A DNA stretch of 64,000 bases from Pseudidiomarina insulisalsae. Its GTDB lineage: Bacteria > Pseudomonadota > Gammaproteobacteria > Enterobacterales > Alteromonadaceae. Positions 47,581 through 57,711 of the stretch are shown in pieces (the stretch's first letter is position 1; every line of letters starts with the position of its first letter). The stretch lies in assembly GCF_003987065.1 (NCBI RefSeq), contig NZ_PIPY01000003.1:62001-126000 (forward strand), in the 5' to 3' direction. The translations under genes and the position numbers were made by a program. The notes beneath the pieces are model-generated. The model ran no database searches. It saw only the letters and a list, made by a program, of their open reading frames with translations, and was not told the DNA's origin.

Positions 47581-50500
47581 TCAGCTATCAGCCACTGATG
47601 ACGCTCTGGTTGTGTCGGTGCGCGGCACCCGCATGACCAGGGCGTACATAACTGGCACCACAACTAAAGTGAGTAGCGTGGCAAAGCCCAGTCCAAACAT
47701 AATGACCACCGCCATGCTGACAAAGAAGTCATCGAATAACAGCGGCACCATGCCCAAAATGGTGGTGACCGCTGCCATGACCACCGGTCGTACCCGGCTG
47801 ACCGCAGCATCTTCTAAGGCTTGCAAAGCGCTTTTACCCGCGGCCGATTCCACCCGGATCTGCTCCAGCAGCACCACGCCATTTTTGATCAGCATGCCCG
47901 ACAGACTTAAGAAACCCAGTAGTGCCATAAAGCCAAACGGCTGGCCGGTTAATGCCAGACCCAAAGTCACGCCGATAATGCTAAGTGGCACCGTGGTCCA
48001 CAATACGCCGGCCTGACGAATCGAGCTAAACAGCAACACGGTAATGATAAACATCACCACAAAGGCCAGTGGCAGTGCCTGGAATACGGCGCCGGTGGCT
48101 TTTTTCGAGGCTTCGTGTTCGCCACCCCATTGCAGCTGATAACCGGGGGGTAAGGGAATTGCTTCAATAGCGGGACGAATGCGTGCCAGCACCATCGCTG
48201 CGGTTTCCTCGCCGAAAATATCGTGATCAGCCATGACCGTCAGCGTGCGCTTACGGTCACGGCGTAAAATAAGATAGTCCTCGGCGACCAACTCCATGTT
48301 CAGCACCACCTGGGCCAGCGGCACGTTTTGCTGCAAGGCCTGGGAATACACCTGTAACTCGTGCCAGTCGGCAATCTCACGCCGCTCAGCTAATGGCGCC
48401 TGAACCACGATGGGTAATAGTTTGGTGCCGTCACGGAATAAACCAACGGTCTGGCCGCTGAAATTGCGCTTTAGCACGCTATCGACATCGGCTTTGGTGA
48501 TGCCCAGTCGTCGTGCCGCAGCTTCATTGAAAACCGGCTGCAATACCTTGGTGCGCTGCCGCCAGTCATTACGCAGGTTATAAATGCCGGGGTCGTCGCG
48601 CATCACCGCTTCCGCCTGCGCGGCCAGCTGGTGTAACACATGCGGGTCGGGACCACTGAAGCGCGCTTCTATTTTTGCTGCCTGGGAAGGGCCCATCTCG
48701 ACCGGCTTGAACTTGTATTCGACGTCGGGTTGATGGGTGTTCAGGTACTGCGTGAGGCCTGCGTCGATCTGTCGCAGCTGCGAGCTATCAGCCGCGCGCA
48801 GTATCAGCTGACCGTAACTTTCGTATGACTTTTCCACCATGTAGGTCAGGGTAAAACGCGGCGCGCCGCGACCCACGGTACTGGCGACATAGGTCAGTTG
48901 CGGATAGTTTTCGCGCAGATAATCTTCGAGCTCACCGACACGCTCGGCGGTCACGCGAATATCCGTACCCTGGGGGTACCAGACATCGACAAATAGCATT
49001 GGCGTGGTCGAGGGCGGGAAGAACGACTGTTTCACCGTGGTAAAACCGGCGATGGCAATACCCAGCAGGAGCAACATGAAAAGCATGGTGGTTTTACGCC
49101 AGCGCAGAAAACGCCGCAGCAAGCGACGATAGCCGCGAAAGACCCAATGCTGATAGACGTGGTCGTCATCTTCGGGCTGCTCTTTGGCGCTTAGTGCCCG
49201 GGCATCGCGCCGATACAACAGATTGCCTAAGAAAGGCGTCAGCGTAATTGCGGTAAACCAGCTTAAGAAAAGCGAAATAAACAATACCCAGAACAGCGAA
49301 TTCGCATACTCGCCACTGGCGTCTTCAGAAAGTCCAATGGGCGCAAAGGCAATGACCGCGACCGCCGTGGCGCCCAAAAGCGGCCACATGTTTTGTTGTA
49401 CAATCACGCTGGCGGCCTGAATACGTGACAAGCCACGGCGAATTCCCACCAGCATTCCTTCGGCAATAACAATGGCGTTGTCCACCAGCATACCCAGCGC
49501 AATGATCAGCGCGCCCAGCGACACCCGTTGCAACTGAATGTCCATAAGATACATGAAAATAAAGCTGCCCAGCACGGTGATAAGTAACACCCCGCCAATC
49601 AGTACCCCGCTGCGCAAGCCCATGGTCAGTAACAGCGCAATGACCACAATGGCAACGGCTTCAGCCAGGTTTAGCAGGAAGTTTTGCACCGAGGCGTCGA
49701 CCTCGGCCGGCTGATTGTAGATGTAGTGCCACTGCATGCCGATCGGCTGCGCGTATTTAAGCTCTGCCAGTCGTTGTTCAACGCGCTGACCGACTTCGAC
49801 TACGTTCACATCGTCAGCAAACGAAATGCCGAGCCACAGCGAAGGCTCGCCATTAAAACGCACCAGATGTGAGGGAATTTCTTCATAGTCGCGGCGCACT
49901 GAAGCGACATCTCTTAACAGAATGCGCTCATCCGCGCCCGGATTGCTGATCATCAGGTTGGCAAGATCGGTAACGGCGGCAAATTCGCCGGTGGTGTGTA
50001 AGCGAATACGCTCCTCACCGCTGAGGACACGGCCGGCGTCGCTGACCAGGTTCTGGGTTTGCAGTAGATTGATGACCTGTTGCGGTGGAATGCCAACGTT
50101 GGCTAACTTACTGCGGGAAATCTCAACAATCACCTGCTCCTGCTGTTCACCCGCTACCGTAACCTTGCCGACGCCCTCGACCAGCACCAGTTCGCGGCGC
50201 AGAAAGTCGGTATAGTTTTCAATATCTTCATAGCTGTAGCCCTGACCGGTGACCGCCAGCATAATGCCATAGACGTCGGCAAAGTCGTCGCGCACCATGG
50301 GTTGCTGTACGCCAGGTGGCAGTTGCCGCGTCACATCATTCACTTTGCGGCGCAACTCGTCCCATATCTGCGGCATTTCATGGGCGCGCAGAGTGGTTTT
50401 CATGTCAATGGTGATTTGACTGAGGCCAGGCTTTGAGATGGAGCTGATATGGTCGATGTTGCCCAGTTCCTGCAGGGCGTTCTCGATGCGGTAGGTGACC

Positions 50501-50685
50501 TCTTCTTCTACCTGCTGCGCCGTGGACCCCGGGTAGGCGGTAATGACCATGGCTTTTTTTAAGGTAAACTCAGGATCTTCCAGCCGGCCAATGTTAGTGA
50601 GCGCCAACACTCCGCCCACCAGAAGCAGAATCAGCAGCATCCAACTGGAGGTACTGCGGCGGATACTATAACGTGCGATATCCAT
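47581..50685 (-). CDS. RND efflux transporter permease (drug/solvent-type)
   Basis: 1034 residues, 12 membrane helices in two halves. N-terminus MDIARYSIRRSTSSWMLLIL, LEDPEFTLKKAMVITAYPGS and LGMLVDNAIVIAEGMLVG (proton pathway aspartate) place it in the HAE-type or related RND branch but in a group divergent from AcrB; substrates cannot be read from sequence. The C-terminal half has LSGMLIKNGVVLLEQIRVE. It is co-directional with its adaptor gene upstream, sharing one base, and lacks a dedicated outer-membrane channel gene. Confidence 0.9.
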   Translation of the reverse strand: MDIARYSIRRSTSSWMLLILLLVGGVLALTNIGRLEDPEFTLKKAMVITAYPGSTAQQVEEEVTYRIENALQELGNIDHISSISKPGLSQITIDMKTTLRAHEMPQIWDELRRKVNDVTRQLPPGVQQPMVRDDFADVYGIMLAVTGQGYSYEDIENYTDFLRRELVLVEGVGKVTVAGEQQEQVIVEISRSKLANVGIPPQQVINLLQTQNLVSDAGRVLSGEERIRLHTTGEFAAVTDLANLMISNPGADERILLRDVASVRRDYEEIPSHLVRFNGEPSLWLGISFADDVNVVEVGQRVEQRLAELKYAQPIGMQWHYIYNQPAEVDASVQNFLLNLAEAVAIVVIALLLTMGLRSGVLIGGVLLITVLGSFIFMYLMDIQLQRVSLGALIIALGMLVDNAIVIAEGMLVGIRRGLSRIQAASVIVQQNMWPLLGATAVAVIAFAPIGLSEDASGEYANSLFWVLFISLFLSWFTAITLTPFLGNLLYRRDARALSAKEQPEDDDHVYQHWVFRGYRRLLRRFLRWRKTTMLFMLLLLGIAIAGFTTVKQSFFPPSTTPMLFVDVWYPQGTDIRVTAERVGELEDYLRENYPQLTYVASTVGRGAPRFTLTYMVEKSYESYGQLILRAADSSQLRQIDAGLTQYLNTHQPDVEYKFKPVEMGPSQAAKIEARFSGPDPHVLHQLAAQAEAVMRDDPGIYNLRNDWRQRTKVLQPVFNEAAARRLGITKADVDSVLKRNFSGQTVGLFRDGTKLLPIVVQAPLAERREIADWHELQVYSQALQQNVPLAQVVLNMELVAEDYLILRRDRKRTLTVMADHDIFGEETAAMVLARIRPAIEAIPLPPGYQLQWGGEHEASKKATGAVFQALPLAFVVMFIITVLLFSSIRQAGVLWTTVPLSIIGVTLGLALTGQPFGFMALLGFLSLSGMLIKNGVVLLEQIRVESAAGKSALQALEDAAVSRVRPVVMAAVTTILGMVPLLFDDFFVSMAVVIMFGLGFATLLTLVVVPVMYALVMRVPRTDTTRASSVADS

Positions 50686-51770
50686 TACAGGCCTGGCTCC
50701 TTCACCCAGGGCCGCACACGCTGCCCTTCGCGTAAGGCATAGACGCCCGCCACCACAATCTGCTCGCCCTCGGCCAGACCACTGATAATTTCGATATGCG
50801 CATCGGTGACCGTACCGACCTCAACGGTGCGTGGGTGCACGGTTTGCTGTTGCGGGTCAAACACCCACACCTGGTACGGCGCGCTGACTTGTTTTTTCGT
50901 GTCTGAAAAGACCGCACTGGTCGGCACCAGCAGACCTGAACTGGGCTGGCTGGCTACGGCGCTCGGGTCGACGCGGACCGTTGCCGACATACCCGGCAGC
51001 ACGTTAAATGTGGTCGGCGCAGGCATGGTAAAGACCACCTTATAAGTATTGGTGGCCGGGTCCGCGGTCGCGTCCCACTCTTTCAGACTGGCCCGGAAGG
51101 TCTGTCCGGGCGCTGCCGCGAACAGAACCTGCGGCTGATAGTCAGTGCGCCGCTGCACTCTGGCGAACAACTGCTCAGGCACATTGATGCTGATATCGAT
51201 GGCGTGGTTCATTTGCAACGTAGCGATAGGGCGTTGTGGCTGCACGGTTTCAAATGCTTCAACAAAGACATGCGCGATGGTGCCGGCGAAGGGCGCGCGC
51301 AACTCGGTATAACGTAAATTAGCTTTGGCGGTTTCCAGATTAGCCTTGCTTACCTGCAGGTTGGCTTTAACCTCGTCGAACTGCTGCGGCGAAATCACGC
51401 CTTGCTCCACTAAGTTCTCGGTGCGATTGTACTGAGCCTGGGCAAGCTCGTAACGTGCCTGGGCCTGATCCACGAGCAACTGAAAATCGGTGGGATCAAG
51501 CCGGGCAATTAAATCACCCTTCGCGACGTCGGTGCCAGGCAGCGCTGGGAACTCAGTAATCTCGCCGCCGACACGAAAGGCCAGTCGGGCCACTTTGGCG
51601 GCTTCAATGACCGCAGGAAACTCCCGATAGCTTTGCGTGCTGCCTGAGCCGACGGTAAAGAGTTTCACTGGTTGTACGGTCTGAACTGTTTCTTGTTGCG
51701 CTGGCGCGTCACTGCAGCCCGCCACTGCGGTCAGCAACAACGTTAGTATGAGTAATGTTCGGCTGAACAT
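50685..51770 (-). CDS. RND efflux periplasmic adaptor lipoprotein
   Basis: 361 residues. Lipoprotein signal with lipobox TAVAGC (Cys19), so inner-membrane anchored on the periplasmic side. Membrane-fusion protein layout: barrel-sandwich FRVGGEITEFPALPGTDVAKGD, coiled-coil hairpin (YELAQAQYNRTENLVEQGVIS), second lipoyl half LRAPFAGTIAHV, then beta barrel and membrane-proximal domain. Partner of the downstream RND permease. Divergent from a LysR gene that likely controls it. Confidence 0.92.
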   Translation of the reverse strand: MFSRTLLILTLLLTAVAGCSDAPAQQETVQTVQPVKLFTVGSGSTQSYREFPAVIEAAKVARLAFRVGGEITEFPALPGTDVAKGDLIARLDPTDFQLLVDQAQARYELAQAQYNRTENLVEQGVISPQQFDEVKANLQVSKANLETAKANLRYTELRAPFAGTIAHVFVEAFETVQPQRPIATLQMNHAIDISINVPEQLFARVQRRTDYQPQVLFAAAPGQTFRASLKEWDATADPATNTYKVVFTMPAPTTFNVLPGMSATVRVDPSAVASQPSSGLLVPTSAVFSDTKKQVSAPYQVWVFDPQQQTVHPRTVEVGTVTDAHIEIISGLAEGEQIVVAGVYALREGQRVRPWVKEPGL

Positions 51771-51828
51771 GAGAACACTCCGTGGATCGCGCTAAAAAGA
51801 TACTGTTAGTTTAGGCATAACCAATATA

Positions 51829-51870
51829 AAGTAATACTGAATTAAAATTAAAAAGATAATAAGTAATACT
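51829..51870. promoter_or_regulatory. Paired direct repeats, possible LysR-type operator
   Basis: AAGTAATACT occurs at 51829-51838 and 51861-51870, 32 bp apart (three helical turns), in the A/T-rich gap between the RND adaptor and the LysR gene. Such spacing suits cooperative binding by a LysR tetramer. The canonical T-N11-A dyad is not clear. Inference. Confidence 0.35.
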
Positions 51871-51884
51871 TAAGGTGTTTTCTG

Positions 51885-52763
51885 ATGAAGCTCAGTCAGC
51901 TTGAAATGTTAGTCCATCTGGCAGAAACCGGTTCGGTGCAGGGCGTCGCGGAGCGTATGCACCGCACTCAGGCGGCGGTCAGTATGGCGCTGCGCAACCT
52001 CGAAGAAGATGTCGGTTTTACCTTGTTTGATCGTAGCGGCTATCGGTTGACCTTGTCGTCGCGCGGCAAGCAGTTCCTGCGTCAGGCGCGCGAGGTGGTC
52101 AAACAACAACAACGGCTGCAGTCGCTGGCGCAGCAACTGGAAACCGGCGCCGAACCGCAGTTGCGCATTACCTACGACCATACCTGCGCACCCGGTGTGT
52201 TATTCCCGGCGATTCAACAGGTGCAGCGCGCCTTTCCTGCCACCGAGTTATTGTTAAGTGGCGACTCGCAACTGCGTGGCTTACGCAAGGTGCGTGAGGG
52301 CGAGGCCGAACTGGCGCTTTGTCCCTGGCTACCAATTTTTCGTCAGTACGGTGACTTTGAAACCGCGGGCGTGCGGGCGTTCGAGCTGCTCGTGGTTTGC
52401 ACGCCGAATTTGCTCGCGAGTTTAGGCAAGGACGTCTTACAACGTCATGATTTACTCGAACTGCCGATGCTGATCCCTCAGGATCAGGACGTGGGCATTG
52501 ATTTGGATAAAATCATTCGCATGCCGGGTCAGCAACGAATTCGGGTCAACGACTCGATTACCCAACGTGAACTTCTGCTGGCCGGGATGGGCTGGGGCAT
52601 TATTCCGGGCGATCTGGTCGGCGACGCGATTAAGCGCAAGGCGTTGCAACGAATTGATATTCCCGGCTTTATGACGCAGGTGAACCTTGAGGTTCACCTG
52701 GTAAGGTCCGCCGAGCACATTGCTGGCCCGGCGGAAGAATTGATTTGGCGGCAATTTAGCTAG
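51885..52763 (+). CDS. LysR-family transcriptional regulator
   Basis: 292 residues. N-terminal winged helix (1-60): LSQLEMLVHLAETGSVQGVA, then MHRTQAAVSMALRNLEEDVG; long linker helix; C-terminal periplasmic-binding-like effector domain ending with the typical GMGWGIIPGDLV segment. Divergent from the RND adaptor/pump operon with 114 bp between them, so it is most likely that operon's regulator; the inducer is unknown. Confidence 0.92.
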   Translation: MKLSQLEMLVHLAETGSVQGVAERMHRTQAAVSMALRNLEEDVGFTLFDRSGYRLTLSSRGKQFLRQAREVVKQQQRLQSLAQQLETGAEPQLRITYDHTCAPGVLFPAIQQVQRAFPATELLLSGDSQLRGLRKVREGEAELALCPWLPIFRQYGDFETAGVRAFELLVVCTPNLLASLGKDVLQRHDLLELPMLIPQDQDVGIDLDKIIRMPGQQRIRVNDSITQRELLLAGMGWGIIPGDLVGDAIKRKALQRIDIPGFMTQVNLEVHLVRSAEHIAGPAEELIWRQFS

Positions 52764-52772
52764 GCCGCCGCG

Positions 52773-53150
52773 TTACAGATGTAGCCCTAGCGCTGCACCG
52801 TAAGTGAACTCAATAAGCGTGCCCTGTGGCAAGCTAATTTCAACGCGTGCGATTAAGCCATAATCACGCACCGCGTAAGCTGCTCCATCGAGTGCTGCGG
52901 CAATGTCTAAGACCTGTTTCGCCTTAAGATCTGCCATAATCTCGGCCTGCGCAATCGCAACGTTTTCTGCGATACTGCCTTTAAATGCGTCGGGTTTATA
53001 GGTGTAGCGATAAGTTTGCTGCGCCTTGACTGCTGGCTCGCGCTCAAGCTTATCCTGAGATTCAAATGCCGATACTGCGGGCGTCCAGACTGCGGCTAAA
53101 AATGCCGCACTACAAATGATTTTTACTGCGTTGTTGGAAAAAGTGTTCAT
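52773..53150 (-). CDS. Secreted protein of unknown function
   Basis: 125 residues; I do not recognise the family. Signal peptide, probable cleavage after AVSA (about residue 28): AVKIICSAAFLAAVWTPAVSA. The mature part is small, with an Ala-rich helix (ENVAIAQAEIMADLKAKQVLDIAAALDGAA) and a short hydrophobic C-terminus (LIEFTYGAALGLHL). No Cys, no lipobox, no known motif. Convergent with the LysR gene, 9 bases apart. About 270 bp separates it from acnB. Confidence 0.65.
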   Translation of the reverse strand: MNTFSNNAVKIICSAAFLAAVWTPAVSAFESQDKLEREPAVKAQQTYRYTYKPDAFKGSIAENVAIAQAEIMADLKAKQVLDIAAALDGAAYAVRDYGLIARVEISLPQGTLIEFTYGAALGLHL

Positions 53151-53420
53151 GTTTAGGCCCCCCCGTAGAACCTATCTATTAGGATAGTTCACAGACGGGA
53201 AAGGTTTAGATGGTAGCGGATTTAATTCGCAACCAGTTGTAAGTAGATGTAATAAAGTTTGACAAAAACTAGTTCTTGGTCTTGTTGCTATTCATAACGT
53301 TTATGCTAAAGATTACCTTTTATGCCCTCGTATGAATTTTAATTGCCTCTCAAAACCCCTATAATTGCGCCAAAATTTTCACCCGCAAGTTTCATCCGCA
53401 TAGCAAAGTAGAGGTAATCT

Positions 53421-56009
53421 GTGCTGCAAGACTATCGTAAGCATGTTGAAGAGCGCGCCGCAGAAGGCATCCCACCGAAGCCACTAACCGCAGAGCAAGT
53501 TGCGCAGTTAGTTGAATTATTGAAGAATCCTCCAGCCGGCGAAGAGCAATTTTTAGTTGAGTTACTGTCTGAGCGTGTACCGCCAGGCGTTGACGAAGCC
53601 GCCTATGTCAAAGCAGGCTTTTTGTCAGCTATCGTAAAAGGCGAAGCCTCGAGCCCTGTCATTAGCAAGCAAGATGCGGTGAAGTTACTCGGTAATATGC
53701 ACGGTGGTTATAACATTGAAACCCTGGTGCAATTGCTTGATGACGCAGAACTGGGCGAGCTGGCAGCTTACGAATTAAAGCATACCTTACTGATGTTTGA
53801 TGCCTTCCATGACGTGGAAGAGAAAATGCAAGCCGGCAACGCTCTGGCGAAAGAAGTTGTTGAGTCGTGGGCTGCCGGTGAGTGGTTCACCAGCCGTAAC
53901 GAAATGCCAGAGCAGATTAAAGCGACCGTATTCAAAGTAACTGGCGAAACCAACACCGACGATTTGTCACCAGCGCCAGATGCCTGGTCACGTCCGGATA
54001 TTCCTTTACATGCCAAAGCCATGTACAAAATGCCACGCGAAGGCGTGACCAATGCGGCTGAACAAATTGCTGAGCTGAAAGAAAAAGGGCATCCGGTTGC
54101 CTTTGTTGGTGACGTAGTAGGTACGGGTTCATCACGTAAATCAGCGACCAACTCGGTGCTGTGGTACATCGGTGAAGACATGCCGGGTACGCCAAACAAG
54201 CGTGCTGGTGGTATCTGTATTGGCGGCAAAGTGGCGCCGATTTTCTTCAACACCATGAAAGACGCTGGCGCGTTGGTGTTTGAAGCCGACGTCGAACAAA
54301 TGAACATGGGTGATGTGATCACCATTTACCCTTACGCGGGTAAAATTGAGAACGAAGCGGGCGAGATTATTGCCCAGTACGACTATGCCTCACGCGTTAT
54401 TCTTGACGAAGTGCGTGCTGGCGGTCGTATTAACCTGATCATCGGCCGTGGCCTGACTGAAAAAGCGCGCGAATCGCTGGGCATGGGACCGTCGGACTTG
54501 TTCCTGAAACCCGAGCAACCTGCTGACTCTGGCAAGGGCTATACCCTGGCACAGAAAATGGTAGGTAAAGCTTGCGGTATGGAAGGCGTACGCCCGGGTA
54601 CTTACTGTGAGCCAAAAATGACCACCGTGGGTTCACAGGACACCACCGGTCCAATGACCCGTGATGAACTGAAAGACCTGGCTTGCCTTGGTTTTACTGC
54701 TGACCTGACCATGCAGTCATTCTGTCACACTGCGGCTTATCCGAAGCCGGTTGATATTGAAACTCAGCATACCCTGCCTGATTTCATCATGAACCGTGGC
54801 GGCGTGTCGCTGCGCCCGGGTGACGGCATTATCCACAGCTGGCTGAACCGTATGTTGTTGCCAGACACCGTTGGTACTGGTGGCGATTCACACACGCGCT
54901 TCCCGCTGGGTATTTCATTCCCGGCAGGTTCTGGTCTGGTCGCTTTCGCTGCGGCTACCGGCGTTATGCCATTGGACATGCCGGAGTCAGTACTGGTGCG
55001 CTTTAAAGGTGAAATGCAACCGGGTATCACCCTGCGTGATCTGGTTCACGCGATTCCTGCGTTTGCCATTAAAGAAGGCCTGTTGACCGTTGAGAAACGC
55101 GGTAAGAAGAACATCTTCTCAGGTCGTATTCTGGAAATCGAAGGTCTGGATCACTTAACTGTTGAGCAGGCGTTCGAACTGTCAGACGCCTCTGCTGAGC
55201 GCTCTGCGGCGGGTTGTACGATTAACCTGTCAGAAGAGTCGGTCGCAGAATACCTGCGCTCGAACATTACCATGCTGCGTTGGATGATTAACGAAGGCTA
55301 TGGTGACGCGCGTACCCTTGAGCGTCGTGCTCAGAAAATGGAAGAGTGGCTGGCCAACCCGTCACTGATGCGTGCCGATGCTGATGCTGACTATTCTGCA
55401 GTGATCGAGATCGACCTGAACGAAATTAAAGAGCCGATCGTTTGCTGCCCGAATGACCCGGACGACGCCAAGTTCCTGAGCGAAGTTGCGGGCGATAAAG
55501 TGGACGAAGTCTTCATCGGTTCATGTATGACCAACATCGGTCACTTCCGCGCCGCTGGTAAGTTACTGGAGAAGAACAGCGACGAGCTGAACACGCGCCT
55601 GTGGATTGCACCACCGACCAAGATGGACGAAGCGCAACTGCGTGAAGAAGGTTACTACAACATTTACGCGAACAACGGCGTGCGCACTGAAATGCCAGGC
55701 TGTTCACTGTGTATGGGTAACCAGGCGCGTGTTGAGCCGGGTGCGACCGTGCTTTCAACCTCAACCCGTAACTTCCCGAACCGCTTAGGCGACGGCGCGA
55801 ATGTCTACCTGACCTCAGCCGAACTGGCCGCTGTTGGCGCCATTCTTGGCAAACTGCCAACCCCGGCTGAGTACCTTGAGTACGCCGCAGACATTAACGC
55901 AATGGCCGGCGAAGTTTACAAGTACCTTAACTTCGACCAGATGGACGCGTTCCGCGACGCCGAAGCTGCCGCCAAGCAGAACATCATCCCGACCATTAAC
56001 GTCGCGTAA
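53421..56009 (+). CDS. acnB: Aconitate hydratase B (bifunctional 2-methylisocitrate dehydratase)
   Basis: 862 residues from a GTG at 53421 with GAGGTAAT upstream; the start matches the family N-terminus ([15 protein letters not shown]). Main TCA-cycle aconitase. HEAT-like N-terminal domain (1-160), swivel domain with [22 protein letters not shown], then the [4Fe-4S] domains: cluster Cys are expected in [10 protein letters not shown] and GCSLCMGNQ, with a third upstream (CHTAAYPKP region). Residues such as [19 protein letters not shown] are intact. Followed by two hairpins. Confidence 0.97.
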   Translation: MLQDYRKHVEERAAEGIPPKPLTAEQVAQLVELLKNPPAGEEQFLVELLSERVPPGVDEAAYVKAGFLSAIVKGEASSPVISKQDAVKLLGNMHGGYNIETLVQLLDDAELGELAAYELKHTLLMFDAFHDVEEKMQAGNALAKEVVESWAAGEWFTSRNEMPEQIKATVFKVTGETNTDDLSPAPDAWSRPDIPLHAKAMYKMPREGVTNAAEQIAELKEKGHPVAFVGDVVGTGSSRKSATNSVLWYIGEDMPGTPNKRAGGICIGGKVAPIFFNTMKDAGALVFEADVEQMNMGDVITIYPYAGKIENEAGEIIAQYDYASRVILDEVRAGGRINLIIGRGLTEKARESLGMGPSDLFLKPEQPADSGKGYTLAQKMVGKACGMEGVRPGTYCEPKMTTVGSQDTTGPMTRDELKDLACLGFTADLTMQSFCHTAAYPKPVDIETQHTLPDFIMNRGGVSLRPGDGIIHSWLNRMLLPDTVGTGGDSHTRFPLGISFPAGSGLVAFAAATGVMPLDMPESVLVRFKGEMQPGITLRDLVHAIPAFAIKEGLLTVEKRGKKNIFSGRILEIEGLDHLTVEQAFELSDASAERSAAGCTINLSEESVAEYLRSNITMLRWMINEGYGDARTLERRAQKMEEWLANPSLMRADADADYSAVIEIDLNEIKEPIVCCPNDPDDAKFLSEVAGDKVDEVFIGSCMTNIGHFRAAGKLLEKNSDELNTRLWIAPPTKMDEAQLREEGYYNIYANNGVRTEMPGCSLCMGNQARVEPGATVLSTSTRNFPNRLGDGANVYLTSAELAAVGAILGKLPTPAEYLEYAADINAMAGEVYKYLNFDQMDAFRDAEAAAKQNIIPTINVA

Positions 56010-56013
56010 TTGC

Positions 56014-56040
56014 AAGGGAGGGCAGACCTCCCTTTTATTT
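56014..56040 (+). terminator. Rho-independent terminator after acnB
   Basis: AAGGGAGG (56014-56021) pairs with CCTCCCTT (56027-56034) over a 5-base loop, followed by TTATTT. Confidence 0.88.
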
Positions 56041-56049
56041 CTTCAGAGC

Positions 56050-56075
56050 AAAGGGGGGGCAGCCCCCCTTTTTTT
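56050..56075 (+). terminator. Second hairpin after acnB (G/C-rich palindrome with T-run)
   Basis: GGGGGGC-A-GCCCCCC core flanked by A's on the left and a run of seven T's on the right, so it can act as a terminator. The core matches the G/C-rich palindromes at 37504 and 57637. Confidence 0.8.
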
Positions 56076-56130
56076 GTGTCCGCCGCGCAACGACCTCTGC
56101 CCCGCAGTGATCACTTCGCTTTGAGTTGGC

Positions 56131-57045
56131 CTATATCTGCGTAAACCGTGGGTGTATGGATCCGGTGTACAACTGACTAAGCAGCGCAGCAAAAAATGGA
56201 ACGTTAAGTGAGTTGTTTATGAGTTCGGTGTGAACAAAGTTGGACTTTGAGTTGACCTCAATCAGCCGCACTTCATGGTTGGCTTTGAATAACAGATCGA
56301 CGCCGAGCAATCCGTATTCTGTTTTTGAACTCGCGTTAATAAAATCAGCGAGTATTGGTTTTAGAAGGATAATCGCTTTTTGCAACTCTGCGCGCTTTCG
56401 TTCTAACTCTGGTAATTCTGTCATGCGCATCATTTTAATTGCGCTGCCGGCTTCATGATAACCGCGATGATCAATCTGTGTCGCGAAATCTGTCGCTTTC
56501 GGATCGTAAGGCTTGCCGTGAATCATGACAAAGCCATCGTCGAATAAAAATACTTTCTGGTCGTGGACAAACACGTAAGCGCGCGCTGTATATTTTTTTC
56601 CGTCCACTAACTCAATATCATCTACCTGCTGTTGAATAAAATGATGCGGAGGTAATTCATAACTGGCTAATTCGTTTGTTGTCAGGCAGTGAATTCCTTT
56701 ACCACCTGTCGAATAGGTAGGTTTAATAAACCAGACACAATCTTTATTTTGCGCGTAGTCGAGGGCTTCCCCGACACTGAAAAAGCCGGGTGGAAATAAA
56801 TGTGCAATTTCCATGTCCCGTACTTTTCGAGCTATAAATCCTTTGTTATCAAAGCCTTGAATGCATTTATAATTCAGCAGTCGGAAGTGAGAAGGGGTAA
56901 TGTCAGGGTGCGTTCCGTAATAGGCATCCCAATAACTAAACGGGCGTAAATAAGCGAAAGGTAACAGTTGACCTGCTATCTGGTGGAACGCCGAAGCAAT
57001 GATTCGACTGGCACGATTAACAATAATCTCAGGTTGCGCCGACAT
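56131..57045 (-). CDS. Tubulin-tyrosine-ligase-like ATP-grasp protein
   Basis: 304 residues. WFIKPTYSTGGKGIHCLTTN is an ATP-grasp lysine plus glycine-loop segment; VDGKKYTARAYVFVH, the Mg-binding GLLGVDLLFKANHEVRLIEV and NSKSNFVHTELIN correspond to the TTL domain, known from eukaryotic enzymes that add Tyr or Glu to tubulin. Bacterial members are uncharacterised and presumably ligate an amino acid to a peptide or small molecule. The N-terminal half resembles no family I know. Base composition is clearly A/T-richer than flanking genes. No peptide substrate gene is seen next to it. Confidence 0.7.
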   Translation of the reverse strand: MSAQPEIIVNRASRIIASAFHQIAGQLLPFAYLRPFSYWDAYYGTHPDITPSHFRLLNYKCIQGFDNKGFIARKVRDMEIAHLFPPGFFSVGEALDYAQNKDCVWFIKPTYSTGGKGIHCLTTNELASYELPPHHFIQQQVDDIELVDGKKYTARAYVFVHDQKVFLFDDGFVMIHGKPYDPKATDFATQIDHRGYHEAGSAIKMMRMTELPELERKRAELQKAIILLKPILADFINASSKTEYGLLGVDLLFKANHEVRLIEVNSKSNFVHTELINNSLNVPFFAALLSQLYTGSIHPRFTQI

Positions 57046-57213
57046 AGAAGTCTATTTGCTGTTGTTAATAAGTTAAGATGCTAACAAAACAATTTCTTTA
57101 AGTCGCACAATTTTTTTACACAGTAGCGATTTGGGGGAAAGCAATTGCGATTTAGCCAGTCACCATCTAAATTTCTGATAGCACAACAGAAACAATAAAA
57201 AAGGAAGCATGTT

Positions 57214-57591
57214 ATGGAACCTGTCCAGGAAACCACCGTTATTACAGGACCAAGTAAAGAAGAACGTACCTTTGCGATGCTACTGCATTTATCACAACTT
57301 CTCGGTTATATCGCCCCGCTTGCGGGCTTTATCGCTCCGATAGTTATGTGGTTACTCAAACGTGACGAAAGTGCTTATATTGATGCCAACGGCAAAGTTG
57401 TTTTTAATTGGCTTATTTCAGCATTTATCTGGGGTGTGATTTCAGTCATTCTCAGCTTTATCGTTATTGGCGTTTTCATGCTGTTTGCGCTTGCCATCTG
57501 TCATATTATTTTCGCAATTATGGGCGCAATACGCGCCAACGACGGCATCGTCAGACACTACCCACTCACCATCAAATTCTTCCGCTTTTAA
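57214..57591 (+). CDS. DUF4870 (Tic20-like) membrane protein
   Basis: 125 residues, three predicted membrane helices: LLHLSQLLGYIAPLAGFIAP, FNWLISAFIWGVISVILSFI and MLFALAICHIIFAIMGAI, ending in RHYPLTIKFFRF. The pattern ERTFAMLLHLSQL...G.I.P...WL.K++ES..ID..GK...N is characteristic of DUF4870. Function unknown. AAGGAAG before the ATG. Shares the A/T-rich composition of its TTL-like neighbour, from which it is divergent. Confidence 0.88.
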   Translation: MEPVQETTVITGPSKEERTFAMLLHLSQLLGYIAPLAGFIAPIVMWLLKRDESAYIDANGKVVFNWLISAFIWGVISVILSFIVIGVFMLFALAICHIIFAIMGAIRANDGIVRHYPLTIKFFRF

Positions 57592-57636
57592 CCTCTGCCC
57601 TCACCCGAGGGCAGACCCCAGCAAATTTTCCCGCTG

Positions 57637-57663
57637 CGCCAGAGGGGGCTGCCCCCTCTGGCG
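57637..57663. repeat. G/C-rich perfect palindrome (13-bp arms)
   Basis: CGCCAGAGGGGGC-T-GCCCCCTCTGGCG, two perfect 13-bp arms around one base. Lies between DUF4870 and DUF885 genes, which are convergent. Family member of 37504-37526 and 56050-56075. Confidence 0.9.
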
Positions 57664-57711
57664 TAGAGGGAGCTGTTGGGGCAGAGGTGGTGCTGATTTT
57701 GGGGTGGTGGT

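Noticed and set aside
53259-53306. TTGACA at 53259 as the acnB promoter
   Set aside because: No -10 element lies at 16-18 bp; the nearest candidates need spacers above 20 bp, so I did not list it.
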